From Nanobdellota archaeon (GTDB lineage: Archaea; Aenigmatarchaeota; Aenigmatarchaeia; Aenigmatarchaeales; Aenigmatarchaeaceae), in NCBI GenBank assembly GCA_018901655.1, contig JAHIEG010000009.1:1-49073 (forward strand): a stretch of DNA of 49,073 nucleotides, given 5' to 3'. Shown here piece after piece: positions 1 through 9,290 of this stretch. Position 1 is the stretch's first letter. Each line of letters starts with the position of its first letter. A model generated the notes under the pieces. It was not told the DNA's origin. It saw nothing but the letters and a program-made list of their open reading frames with translations, and made no database searches. Position numbers and translations under genes: made by a program.

Positions 1-79
1 AAACCAGCGCTCGCATTGAATATCTGTCTTCTTCATACATAATAATTATATTAATATCAAAGGATTTAAATGCTTAATT

Positions 80-556
80 TTAGTCTACTTTATCTTTATT
101 ATACAATGGCCAGAATAATCTGAAGTTTTCTGAAGTGAAAAATAATTCAGCATTTTCTTCAACAGATTCAACATGTTCTCTTGTTGCTTGCTCATCAGCA
201 TAAACCTTTTTCATTCGTTGTTCTGGATAATCAGATATTAAAATCGCACTATTTCCAGGAGCAATTTCTATTTTAGATTCATCAGATATTACATAATCTT
301 GAAGATTCTTTTCACCAGTTCTTTCTAATTCTTTTTTAAAGAATAAGGTAAGACTATCTTCTATTCCAGTATCTATTCTTTCTTGATATTTATTAATAAA
401 TTCTTCAGCAGAAAAATGTTCATATTGTATAACTGTCTCTCCGCATTCAAGCTCATTTCCACCTTTATCAAATGGAGCAATTATAAAATTAGTTATACCT
501 GCCTTTGATAATTCATTTACCATTTCTTTTGGTCCATAAGATTGTCCATACTTCAT
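80..556 (-). CDS. hypothetical protein
   Basis: 158 aa ORF; no family recognised. Confidence 0.65.
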   Translation of the reverse strand: MKYGQSYGPKEMVNELSKAGITNFIIAPFDKGGNELECGETVIQYEHFSAEEFINKYQERIDTGIEDSLTLFFKKELERTGEKNLQDYVISDESKIEIAPGNSAILISDYPEQRMKKVYADEQATREHVESVEENAELFFTSENFRLFWPLYNKDKVD

Positions 557-617
557 AATACTATTTAGAAAGTGAACTTTATAAGTTTATCTATTTATAC
601 TATTATTAAGTGATAAA

Positions 618-1304
618 ATGAGAACATTATTATATGTACCAGATATTCATTACATCAATCAGATTATAAGCCCACCAAGAGATGCCTTGGTGAAAAAATT
701 GAATAAAATCGGAATAGATGCTCATATCATTTTTGATGAGTTTAATGAAGCAATTGATAAATGTAATCTGGAAATATATGAGAAAATAAAATCAGACGGA
801 TATGCTGGCAAAATTGATAAACTGTATATGGAAGGGATTTATGATTTGAAGAGTCTACCAATTTCAGATTTTTTTGATGCGCATCTACCAGAGTTTAAAA
901 AGATTACAAGGGGCGCTGAATTAATGGTCATTGAAGATAAAAATCTAAATAACCGACATAAGAAAAGTATGTATAAAAATTTTATTACGCATATGAAATC
1001 TGATTCATCGAATCTAAAACACGAACGCGTAGAAAACAAATATTCAGAAAAAAGAACCAGATTTGCAGAAAAGGTTATAAATCAAACTCTGAATAATGAT
1101 GAAATCGGGTTACTAGTATTTGGAGCAGGCCACAAGTTCAATTTTAAAGATGATATTCATATTATAGAATATGACAATCTTATTAGAAACGAACATCTTT
1201 TCAACATAGAAGATATTTTAATTAGAAGAATGGAGACAATGACGAAAGAAAAAAATGGAGATATAAAGATAATAGAAGATTATGGGGGAAAAAGTTCGGG
1301 GTAG
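618..1304 (+). CDS. hypothetical protein
   Basis: 228 aa ORF preceded by GTGATAAA (Shine-Dalgarno-like) directly upstream of ATG. Confidence 0.7.
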   Translation: MRTLLYVPDIHYINQIISPPRDALVKKLNKIGIDAHIIFDEFNEAIDKCNLEIYEKIKSDGYAGKIDKLYMEGIYDLKSLPISDFFDAHLPEFKKITRGAELMVIEDKNLNNRHKKSMYKNFITHMKSDSSNLKHERVENKYSEKRTRFAEKVINQTLNNDEIGLLVFGAGHKFNFKDDIHIIEYDNLIRNEHLFNIEDILIRRMETMTKEKNGDIKIIEDYGGKSSG

Positions 1305-1370
1305 ATTTTGAAACATTTACAAATAAACAATAATTTAAATGCTTCTCAAAGACGCGGATTTAAATAACTA

Positions 1371-1610
1371 TTATTCAGATGTCTTTTCATGCAATTCTAA
1401 AAATTTACACGAACTAGCATCATGTTCACAGTATCTCGTTATATAGAAATTTTTAAAACTATTAATCTTATCTTTTGTTATACTCATATCTTTAAGGCTT
1501 ACCATACTCTGCGCAAAAAATCTTCTTTGTTCTTCAACTGCGACATATATACCTTTTTCAACCATAGCTAATCCAATACAATTTCCATTGTCATACAAAT
1601 CACAAGTCAT
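1371..1610 (-). CDS. hypothetical small protein
   Basis: 79 aa ORF; repeated promoter motif about 25 bp upstream of start. Confidence 0.6.
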   Translation of the reverse strand: MTCDLYDNGNCIGLAMVEKGIYVAVEEQRRFFAQSMVSLKDMSITKDKINSFKNFYITRYCEHDASSCKFLELHEKTSE

Positions 1611-1678
1611 AATTATAATAGAACAAAAAGAAATTTAAATGCTTCTCAACGGCGCGATTTAATATTGTTTGAATGATT

Positions 1679-1975
1679 TTAATATGTTTGAAATTTCTGG
1701 AAAGCCATTGTACTAACCTTTTTTTGAGATTCAAGTGATTGTACATATCCAATATCATGGAGAGGTATGTTGTAAGTTTGTGACTCAACCTTTGAAGAAA
1801 ATTCTGAATCTATAACCATATCAGTATAGTTTAAGCAATCTGTATTACCAAAACCATCTATACCTTGAAAATAAGCTCTTTGTCTTGTTCCGTCTCTTAG
1901 AACAATTTCTATATGTTCATCTTGACCAAATTCATCTAGTTTTCTCTTGGTTTGGCGTATCTTCTTTTTAGACAT
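1679..1975 (-). CDS. hypothetical small protein
   Basis: 98 aa ORF with the repeated promoter motif upstream. Confidence 0.6.
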   Translation of the reverse strand: MSKKKIRQTKRKLDEFGQDEHIEIVLRDGTRQRAYFQGIDGFGNTDCLNYTDMVIDSEFSSKVESQTYNIPLHDIGYVQSLESQKKVSTMAFQKFQTY

Positions 1976-2020
1976 AATTATATTATAACAGAAACAGATT
2001 TAAATGTTTCTCAAACGCGA

Positions 2021-2416
2021 TTACGACGCGATCTCTTTTTTAATCTTATTAAGTTCCTTCAATAATTTCTTTGTTATTCTTTTATCATGAAATTTTATTT
2101 CTAAATCTGGTTTAGCAAAAATCTTGATTGTAGTTTCCCCTGTTTCCTCTTTTAACCTCAAACTATTATTATCATGTGTAACATCAATACCATAACAATC
2201 ATAACTTTCTAAATCAAATTGAAGGTCGTTATCCCAAACCGAATATATTGATTCATCTTGAAATTTATATCCTAACGACTTTCCATATCTTTTTTCTAAG
2301 ACGTCTTGAAACTCCTTAACAACTCGGTGCATTTCATCATAATCAATTCCATCCATAGCTTTGTATGCAAGCAGTAAAAGATGTTTCTTTGTTATTGGAT
2401 CTACTATTTCAGTCAT
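2021..2416 (-). CDS. hypothetical protein
   Basis: 131 aa ORF with the repeated promoter motif upstream. Confidence 0.65.
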   Translation of the reverse strand: MTEIVDPITKKHLLLLAYKAMDGIDYDEMHRVVKEFQDVLEKRYGKSLGYKFQDESIYSVWDNDLQFDLESYDCYGIDVTHDNNSLRLKEETGETTIKIFAKPDLEIKFHDKRITKKLLKELNKIKKEIAS

Positions 2417-2492
2417 AATTATTAATTAAAGTTTAGAAGATTTAAAGGCTTCTAAACGTGCGGATTGATATTAGCTACTTTAGAAATAATTT

Positions 2493-2753
2493 TTAAGAAC
2501 CCACACAATGTCGTTTCAAATATTCACTGTGTTTTTCAAATACTTTTGCATCATCAGACAAATTCTGTCCATTAAAATTATAAAGCGGATACGTACGATA
2601 TCCTTCAGGAAATGGTTCATCTTCACCAGGTTCTGGCAACTTTCTAAAAGCCTCAATTAATGAATCGCTTGGTCTTGCCCTATAAGCTTCCTTCAGTGTC
2701 AAACCCTTTTCCTGAGCTTCAAAAAAATATATTAGATTATTATCTTCAACCAT
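2493..2753 (-). CDS. hypothetical small protein
   Basis: 86 aa ORF with the repeated promoter motif upstream. Confidence 0.65.
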   Translation of the reverse strand: MVEDNNLIYFFEAQEKGLTLKEAYRARPSDSLIEAFRKLPEPGEDEPFPEGYRTYPLYNFNGQNLSDDAKVFEKHSEYLKRHCVGS

Positions 2754-2939
2754 AATTATAATTAATTTGAAGATATTTAAATGCTTCTCAAACGCTGAAT
2801 TATTTATTTAAAAACATATTTATTTTGATTCTTAATAGAAAGACCAGTACATGGAGGTTTCAAACCACCTAATTGTTCTCTAGCTACAGTATACGATATA
2901 TCATCTAATTCAGTGATTTCTTCTGCTGCTGTAATTTCT

Positions 2940-3167
2940 TTATTTAGATAGATTAATTTTTGATTTACTTACAACATATTCTTCAACAATTTCAACTCTA
3001 CCATCTGAAGTAAAACCATGAAGATAGTCATTGCTTGGAGATTTGTCATATTTAGCAACGGTTTTTAACGCATCTACTAATTCTTTTAATTCATTATCAT
3101 TTAGTTTGTCTAAGTCTCTATAAGTTATTCTCATTTTTTGTGCATATGCTTCGCCAGGAGTTGTCAT
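2940..3167 (-). CDS. hypothetical small protein, possibly frameshifted at its 3' end
   Basis: 75 aa ORF; an open frame in another register continues to about 2804. Confidence 0.6.
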   Translation of the reverse strand: MTTPGEAYAQKMRITYRDLDKLNDNELKELVDALKTVAKYDKSPSNDYLHGFTSDGRVEIVEEYVVSKSKINLSK

Positions 3168-3231
3168 ATAATCACTTAATTATATTAGAACAGAAAAGGA
3201 TTTAAATGCTTCTTAATTTCATATATTTAGT

Positions 3232-4002
3232 ATGGTTAATCGTCTGGAATTTCGTGATATAGAAAAGAGATTAAATGAAATTTATACTAATGGAAGCAAA
3301 TCAAAAATCACAACACGGGAAAACATGTTAGAATTGGAGAAAATATTGTTGAATAAGAAGTTTGCAAAATCACAAGAAACTGAAGTGATTAAGTTATTTA
3401 GGAAAAAAATAAAAAAGTTCCAATTCTACTATGAACAATTTGAGACTGATTTAGAAATTGAGTTTGTTAAAACTATTATGAAAAATAAACAGATTAAACC
3501 AGAAAAATATCTACTCTATAAGAGATTTACAGATTTAATGAAAAATGAGATTAAACTTGGTAAAATATCTAAAAAGGATAAAGTGCTGTTCATAGGTAGT
3601 GGACCATTTCCACCAACTGCTATTATTCTAAATAAACTTGTTGGATGTAAAATAGACTGTTTTGAGAAAAGGAAACAATATGCTGACATGTCAAGAAATG
3701 TTATCAAAAAATTTAGTTTATCAGATGATATTAAAGTGTATAATAAATATGGGCAATCCCTTGGTAACAATGATTATGGTGTCATTATTATTGCTCTTTT
3801 AGCTAAGCCAAAAGATAAAATTCTCAAATCAATCTGGAAAAGTGCATTATCTGGAACAAGGATAATTTGTAGAACTTCAGATGGAATTAGAGAATTATTC
3901 TATGAAACAACAAATGAATCTATTCTAAAACAATATAAGCCTAAGAAAAAGATTTATGCTAAAAATGACCAAACAATTTCATCTGTTCTTTTAGTAAAAT
4001 AA
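3232..4002 (+). CDS. nicotianamine synthase-like / SAM-binding Rossmann-fold protein
   Basis: VLFIGSGPFPPTAIILNKLVGCKIDCFEKRKQYADMSRNVIKK resembles the nicotianamine synthase core (GSGP-P, acidic loop, helix). Confidence 0.6.
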   Translation: MVNRLEFRDIEKRLNEIYTNGSKSKITTRENMLELEKILLNKKFAKSQETEVIKLFRKKIKKFQFYYEQFETDLEIEFVKTIMKNKQIKPEKYLLYKRFTDLMKNEIKLGKISKKDKVLFIGSGPFPPTAIILNKLVGCKIDCFEKRKQYADMSRNVIKKFSLSDDIKVYNKYGQSLGNNDYGVIIIALLAKPKDKILKSIWKSALSGTRIICRTSDGIRELFYETTNESILKQYKPKKKIYAKNDQTISSVLLVK

Positions 4003-4365
4003 TTATTTTGGTTCAAATATCAAATCTTCCGATTTAAAAAACTTCTTAGTAAATTCAATAACTTCATTTACATCAAACTTTTTACAACTGTATATATCTG
4101 CAGTAAAGAATTTACAAAATCTCCAAGCATAGACATGACAACCTGATTCTGTCCAAGCAACGAAACCATTTAATTCAAAAAGTTCTACTTCTGGATGGCT
4201 TCTTTCATCTGGTGGCCAAGAAAAAGGACCTGCAAATATAGTCATTTTAAGAATTTTAGATAATTGAGTAAGATATTCTCTAATTGTTTCACTATCAGCA
4301 TTTTCTGTATAGTGACCTTCAATTGTTAGTCTTTGTCTAAATACTTTTGGTTCTAAGTTTTTCAT
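4003..4365 (-). CDS. divergent S-adenosylmethionine decarboxylase-like protein
   Basis: RLTIEGHY N-terminus; TESGCHVYAWRFCKFFTADIYSC aligns without gaps to the SpeH ESHISIHTWPE..A.VDVFTC core (E-S, W, D, C kept). Confidence 0.6.
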   Translation of the reverse strand: MKNLEPKVFRQRLTIEGHYTENADSETIREYLTQLSKILKMTIFAGPFSWPPDERSHPEVELFELNGFVAWTESGCHVYAWRFCKFFTADIYSCKKFDVNEVIEFTKKFFKSEDLIFEPK

Positions 4366-4757
4366 TTATTCACCTTTGAAAAATGTGCTTCAAGATTGTC
4401 AATATTTATCTTGATTAAGCAATAATTTGGATCTTCAGCCCCAAGAGGATAGTGTTTCTTCCAGCGAGGATTTATACCTAAAATTCTTTTCTTAAGTGCC
4501 AGATCATTGATTATCTCAGCTTTACCTTCTCCTCTAAAAAAGTCATGTTCTTTCCAGATAAAGAAACTGACATTTGGATTATTTTGAATCTGAACCACTT
4601 TGTGACTATTAACATTTGTTGTTGTATAGATGACATTTTCTTCTTCAAGTGAGACAAATACAACTGCTCTAACTTGTGGTTTATCTCCATCTATAGTAGC
4701 TAATGCTCCAGCTCTATTTTCTTTTATAAAACTAGTAAATATGCCCCAATCACTCAT
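4362..4757 (-). CDS. pyridoxamine 5'-phosphate oxidase-like FMN-binding protein
   Basis: GALATIDGDKPQVRAVVF...NSHKVVQIQNNPNVSFFIW motif pattern. Confidence 0.8.
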   Translation of the reverse strand: MSDWGIFTSFIKENRAGALATIDGDKPQVRAVVFVSLEEENVIYTTTNVNSHKVVQIQNNPNVSFFIWKEHDFFRGEGKAEIINDLALKKRILGINPRWKKHYPLGAEDPNYCLIKINIDNLEAHFSKVNK

Positions 4758-4974
4758 CTCATTTCACCTATTCAATATATTGTAGAATTAACTTAAAAAT
4801 GTTAAAATATCAAAAGTGTAACGCAATTTAACATTTAAGACCATTCAAAAACCAATCAAAAACACTACGTCTTCTTTTATTTTAACTATTCTAAGGTCTA
4901 AAAGAAGTGTATGATATGTCTATCATTTCGCTTCCAACAAAAGTATAAATATCAGAAAAACCTATAATTTAGTA

Positions 4975-5090
4975 TGCTTCCAGTGAGCTAGAACTTCGGT
5001 TCGAAATTTTGTCTTCGGATGAAATCGCTGAAATTGTTTTCCCTTTGTTCCGCAAGGAACACTGGGCTCAAAATTATTTTTAACTTTTTA
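4975..5090 (+). ncRNA. putative structured small RNA (or structured 5' leader of the NYN gene)
   Basis: TATA-like aagtataaatat at about 4941; CCAGT/ACTGG closing stem (4980-4984/5061-5065) enclosing GAAC-UUCG-GUUC, AUUUUGUC-UUCG-GAUGAAAU and GUUCC-GCAA-GGAAC hairpins; T-rich end. Confidence 0.65.
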
Positions 5091-5113
5091 AACTTCTAGA
5101 CCATATAATAATA

Positions 5114-5770
5114 ATGATAAGAGTCGGTATTTTTGTTGATTCAGACAATTTCTCTTACGGGATAAAGGCTTTAAGTCCTAAATTTAGTCTTTTTAAATTT
5201 GATTTTGAAAAATTTTTAGAATTATTGAGTAAAAATCAAAATATGGCTGGTTTTTGGTTTTATACTGCTCCATTTAAGGGGACTGAAGAAATAAATTTAA
5301 AATGGACAGAACTTCTTTCTAGACTTGATAAAATAGACGGTAAACACGTGAATATATGTACAAGACAGAAAAGAACTCTTAAAAAAGAATATGATATACG
5401 ATGTAGAGGCTGTAATTCTATTGTTAAAGTTAGTGGGGTTGTAACATGTGATAAATGTAAAGAAGAAATATACACAGGAAAACGATATAGTAATAAAATG
5501 GACGATGTTTGGTTAGCTGTTGACATGGTTATGGGAGCAAGAGAAAATAAATTTGATGTCGCTATTCTAATTAGTGGAGATGGTGATATGATTCCTGCAG
5601 TTGATATTGTTCAAAGTCTAGGGAAAAAGGTTCATTTAGTTGGTTTTCGTGGTAGATCAGCTCAAGAACTGGTTGCTAAATGTGATTCTGTTCAATACAT
5701 GAAAAAGAATGTAATTAAAAGATATCATTATCACCCAGAGAGAATTGTTAAAAAGGAAGAAAAGAAGTAA
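5114..5770 (+). CDS. NYN/PIN-like domain protein with internal zinc finger
   Basis: GIFVDSDN start, DVWLAVDMV, AILISGDGDMIPAV, VHLVGFRGRSAQEL; CRGC...CDKC zinc knuckle. Confidence 0.85.
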   Translation: MIRVGIFVDSDNFSYGIKALSPKFSLFKFDFEKFLELLSKNQNMAGFWFYTAPFKGTEEINLKWTELLSRLDKIDGKHVNICTRQKRTLKKEYDIRCRGCNSIVKVSGVVTCDKCKEEIYTGKRYSNKMDDVWLAVDMVMGARENKFDVAILISGDGDMIPAVDIVQSLGKKVHLVGFRGRSAQELVAKCDSVQYMKKNVIKRYHYHPERIVKKEEKK

Positions 5771-5841
5771 TATTTAAATGCTTCTCAAACGCAGATTAAC
5801 TGAAACCTTTTTGAAAGGGTTCTATTAGTGTTGTGGACTTA

Positions 5842-6135
5842 TTAAAACTCTTTTTTAAGATATTTTGCTTCTCTTTCATCCAATTCTTTATGAACTTCTT
5901 CTAATTTTAAAATTATTTTTTCATAATCTTCTCTATATTTTCCACCTTTTAAATAGTCTATTTTTCTTTCTTCGTCAGAACCAAGCATTATTTCATTAAA
6001 TTCGTCGGCTGAAAATAGTCTTTCCTCAGTTTTCATAATATTTAACAATTCCATAGTTAAGAAATATTGTCGTTTCAAAAGTTTTCCCAAACCCAACTCT
6101 TCTACTCTCGTATCATATGATAAAGCAAGAGACAT
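5842..6135 (-). CDS. hypothetical protein
   Basis: 97 aa ORF. Confidence 0.55.
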   Translation of the reverse strand: MSLALSYDTRVEELGLGKLLKRQYFLTMELLNIMKTEERLFSADEFNEIMLGSDEERKIDYLKGGKYREDYEKIILKLEEVHKELDEREAKYLKKEF

Positions 6136-6266
6136 AATAATAATTCGTTATTAGAATTTATAAATCTATTTCATACATTTTAATCAAATAACTAATAGCA
6201 CATAATGCAATAACTTTTTCTTCATCTGTCATTTCCATCAGACATAGAAGTAAAGCGTTTAACTGT

Positions 6267-6330
6267 GTATACATTATTTATACATCAGCTGTATAACATT
6301 TATATACAAACGTATACATTATTTATACAT
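6267..6330. repeat. 19-bp direct repeat GTATACATTATTTATACAT (6267-6285 and 6312-6330), putative operator
   Basis: two identical copies 45 bp apart; the second overlaps the ATG at 6329. Confidence 0.85.
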
Positions 6331-6910
6331 GTTAGAAAAGTTAATTGGATCAAAAGCAAGAATCAAAATATTAGAATTGTTTCTGTTCTATTCTGAAAAA
6401 AACTTCTATTTAAGAGAAATAGCTAGATTAACAAATGAAAATACTAACAGTATTAGAAGAGAATTAAATAATTTAATAGATTTAGGATTATTAACAAAGC
6501 AGAAAAAAGGAAATATAATACTTTATGAAATCAATAAAAAATCGCCACTATATGAACCATTAAAAATAATGTTTATGAGAACAGAAAGTTTGGGTAAACA
6601 CCTTAAAGAGTTGTTAAAAACTAAAAATATCAAATATGCTTTAATTTATGGATCGTTTGCATCTGGTAAAGAAACAGAAAAAAGTGATATAGATTTATTA
6701 ATTATAGGAACTATAAAACAAGTAGACATAGTTGATATGATAAGTAGTTTTGAAAGAAAAATGTTAAGAGAAATCAATTATATAATTTGGAATGAAAACG
6801 AATTTGAAAAAAGAATTAAAGAAAAAAATCATTTATTGATAGACATTATTAAAAAACCAATAATAATGATTATAGGCGATGAAGATGAGTTTAGAAAAAC
6901 TATTAAGTGA
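6329..6910 (+). CDS. HTH + minimal nucleotidyltransferase (MNT) domain protein, probable antitoxin
   Basis: N-terminal winged HTH; ALIYGSFASGKETEKSDIDLLII = GSxAxG..SDIDLL NTase motif. Confidence 0.85.
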   Translation: MLEKLIGSKARIKILELFLFYSEKNFYLREIARLTNENTNSIRRELNNLIDLGLLTKQKKGNIILYEINKKSPLYEPLKIMFMRTESLGKHLKELLKTKNIKYALIYGSFASGKETEKSDIDLLIIGTIKQVDIVDMISSFERKMLREINYIIWNENEFEKRIKEKNHLLIDIIKKPIIMIIGDEDEFRKTIK

Positions 6911-7313
6911 AAATAGGATAGAAGCAATTAGTTTTGATAGGAATCTGATTAAAAAATCTATTAACAGGGGAGTAAGAGATCTTAAAGCTTCTAAAGCTGT
7001 TTTCAAAACTGAAGAATATGACTGGTGTTTAGCTATAGCATATAATACTATGTTGCAGGCTGGTCGAGCTTTAATATTTTCTAAAGGTTATAGACCCAAA
7101 GGCGAATATCAACACTTATCTGTTATTGAATTTGTTCATTCTGAATTTGGTGATAAAATTTCAAGTAAAATGATAAAACTATTTGATAATTTTAGGAAAA
7201 AGAGAAATAAGATAATTTATGAAGAATATGACATTGTTTCAGTAGACGAAGCAGAAGAAGCTATTAAATTTGCTGAAGAATTTATAAACAAAGTTAAAGA
7301 AATAGTCAAATGA
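6879..7313 (+). CDS. HEPN domain protein, probable toxin partner
   Basis: R..DLKASKAVF...YDWCLAIAYNTMLQAGRALIF...RKKRNKIIYE; overlaps the MNT gene. Confidence 0.85.
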   Translation: MKMSLEKLLSENRIEAISFDRNLIKKSINRGVRDLKASKAVFKTEEYDWCLAIAYNTMLQAGRALIFSKGYRPKGEYQHLSVIEFVHSEFGDKISSKMIKLFDNFRKKRNKIIYEEYDIVSVDEAEEAIKFAEEFINKVKEIVK

Positions 7314-7389
7314 TTAAAATTTATTAATATAAACCACTCTTACCAATCAAAGTAATGAATATAAAAATTCATACAGTCTATTATTTTAC

Positions 7390-7953
7390 ATGAACTTACC
7401 TTCAAGAGAAGAATGTATAAAGCTTCTTCAAAAATATGAAATCTTTCCAAATATAATGGAACATAGTTTAGTTGTAAATAAAATTGCAATGTTCTTAGCC
7501 AAGAAACTAAAAGAAAAACAGATTAATATAAATATTGATTTGATTGACAGAGCATCATTGCTTCATGATATAGCTAAAAGCAATGAAATAAGATCGCCAG
7601 ACAGAAAAAGCGGATTATTACATGCACAAATGGGCTATGATATCTTGATAAAAGAAGGGTATCCTGAGATTGCAGAAATCATTAGAAAACATGTTTTGAG
7701 CGCTGTCTTAGAAGAATCTATAGAAAATTGGACATGGGAAGAGAAGATTGTTCAGTATGCTGATGACAGGATTGATCATAATAAAATTGTTAGTTTATAT
7801 GAAAGATTCAAAGCTTTAGTAGAAAGATATTCGCAGTTTGAAGGAGCTGGAAAACAGATAATTAAATCAAGAAAATACGTTGAAGTGATAGAAAAAGAAA
7901 TATTTAATATTATCGGCGGTTCGCCAGATGATCTGCTTAAATTGAATAAATAA
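7390..7953 (+). CDS. HD-domain phosphohydrolase
   Basis: EHSLVVNKIAMFLA...LLHDIAKS...IRKHVL HD pattern. Confidence 0.85.
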   Translation: MNLPSREECIKLLQKYEIFPNIMEHSLVVNKIAMFLAKKLKEKQININIDLIDRASLLHDIAKSNEIRSPDRKSGLLHAQMGYDILIKEGYPEIAEIIRKHVLSAVLEESIENWTWEEKIVQYADDRIDHNKIVSLYERFKALVERYSQFEGAGKQIIKSRKYVEVIEKEIFNIIGGSPDDLLKLNK

Positions 7954-8004
7954 AAGTTTCTTACGCATGAGAGTAACAAAATACAAAAAAGGATATAAAT
8001 GCTT

Positions 8005-8343
8005 CTAACTAGCAAATAATTTCTTAAATTCTTCATCTATGGGTCTTAAATGGTTTTCTATTTCTTTCATCTTTTTATTTCCTTTTTCTGTAAGAACATA
8101 ACTGTTAAAATCTGCCTGAATAAGATAACCTTCTGCTTTAACTTCACAAATTGCATTATCCAAAACATAACTATGTGTTGGGTCATTAATTGATCTAAAA
8201 TCGAATCCAACATCAATATTTCTATCATTTAACGCAAAACACAAATCTCTTAACTTAAGAATCAGCTCGTCTGAATCCATCTTTCCCTCATTATATATTG
8301 TTCTTAGAAGCACAACTTCAGGATGATATGAAATTTTTGTCAT
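8005..8343 (-). CDS. hypothetical protein, possible winged helix
   Basis: C-terminal EVKAEGYLIQADFNSYVLTEKGNKKMKEIE is winged-helix-like. Confidence 0.6.
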   Translation of the reverse strand: MTKISYHPEVVLLRTIYNEGKMDSDELILKLRDLCFALNDRNIDVGFDFRSINDPTHSYVLDNAICEVKAEGYLIQADFNSYVLTEKGNKKMKEIENHLRPIDEEFKKLFAS

Positions 8344-8394
8344 AAATATAATTAGATTGAAAGAGATTTAAATGCTACTCAAAAACATTAAATA

Positions 8395-8838
8395 TCACTC
8401 CGATAGAGAACTGTATAATTCCAATGCTCTTTGTCCACTATTTCTAACGCCAGCTGATACCTGATTCAATTCTTCAGAAGAAAACCACTGATAATCATTT
8501 ACTTCAGATTTTACTATAGCCAGAGATTCTATATTTTTAGGTTTACATAAATAAAAAAAACAGCAATGATCATGATCTCCAGCATTATGAACATTAACAT
8601 GAAATGGATTAACTAATACTTTTTTAACATCTCCTTCAGCAGGTATGTCACTTTTATACATGAAGTCAATATCTAAGTTCAGCTCTTCTTTGATTTCTCT
8701 TATTACTGCATCATCTGGCGTTTCATCTTTATCAATATGACCACCAGGTGGAAGCCACATGTTCAGTTTCTTATGATGGATTAGCAATACTTTATTATCA
8801 TGTACGATATATCCTGCTACAACTAAATCTGTTTTCAT
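8395..8838 (-). CDS. NUDIX hydrolase
   Basis: GGHIDKDETPDDAVIREIKEELN Nudix box. Confidence 0.95.
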   Translation of the reverse strand: MKTDLVVAGYIVHDNKVLLIHHKKLNMWLPPGGHIDKDETPDDAVIREIKEELNLDIDFMYKSDIPAEGDVKKVLVNPFHVNVHNAGDHDHCCFFYLCKPKNIESLAIVKSEVNDYQWFSSEELNQVSAGVRNSGQRALELYSSLSE

Positions 8839-8877
8839 ATTTAATTATTAAGAAGTAAAAGGATTTAAGTCTTAATT

Positions 8878-9237
8878 TTAATCCATAGAACCGCTGGCAC
8901 TATCTGGGCTTTCAATCACAATCTCAAATTTTGCATCTTCTAGGTAAGATTTTATTCGATTCCATCGAAATTTATTTAATGGGCAGGAAAAATCTGTTTG
9001 ATTTGGATCTCCTGATTCTTCAACAGATTTTTTAGCCATTTTTACACCATTTCCAAGTTCTGGGCACAATGATAAAATTTCTTTGTAAATTTGACAGTTT
9101 TCAAACGTAGCTCCACCCAGCACATAATTACAGCGATTATTATTTTCATCTGGTCGGCATTCAGAAGTCTGGATAAATGAAATATAATCCAGGAAATCCT
9201 TTCTGTTTAGATAAACTTTGCTACTTTCTATTCTCAT
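8878..9237 (-). CDS. hypothetical Cys-containing protein
   Basis: 119 aa ORF with the repeated promoter upstream. Confidence 0.6.
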   Translation of the reverse strand: MRIESSKVYLNRKDFLDYISFIQTSECRPDENNNRCNYVLGGATFENCQIYKEILSLCPELGNGVKMAKKSVEESGDPNQTDFSCPLNKFRWNRIKSYLEDAKFEIVIESPDSASGSMD

Positions 9238-9290
9238 AAATATAATTAGATAGAAAAGGATTTAAATGTGTTGGGAAAATAAAAAAGGAA

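Noticed and set aside
1600-1788. ORF 1600-1788 (minus)
   Set aside because: Overlaps 1679-1975, contains the promoter repeat in its 3' part and has no own start signals.
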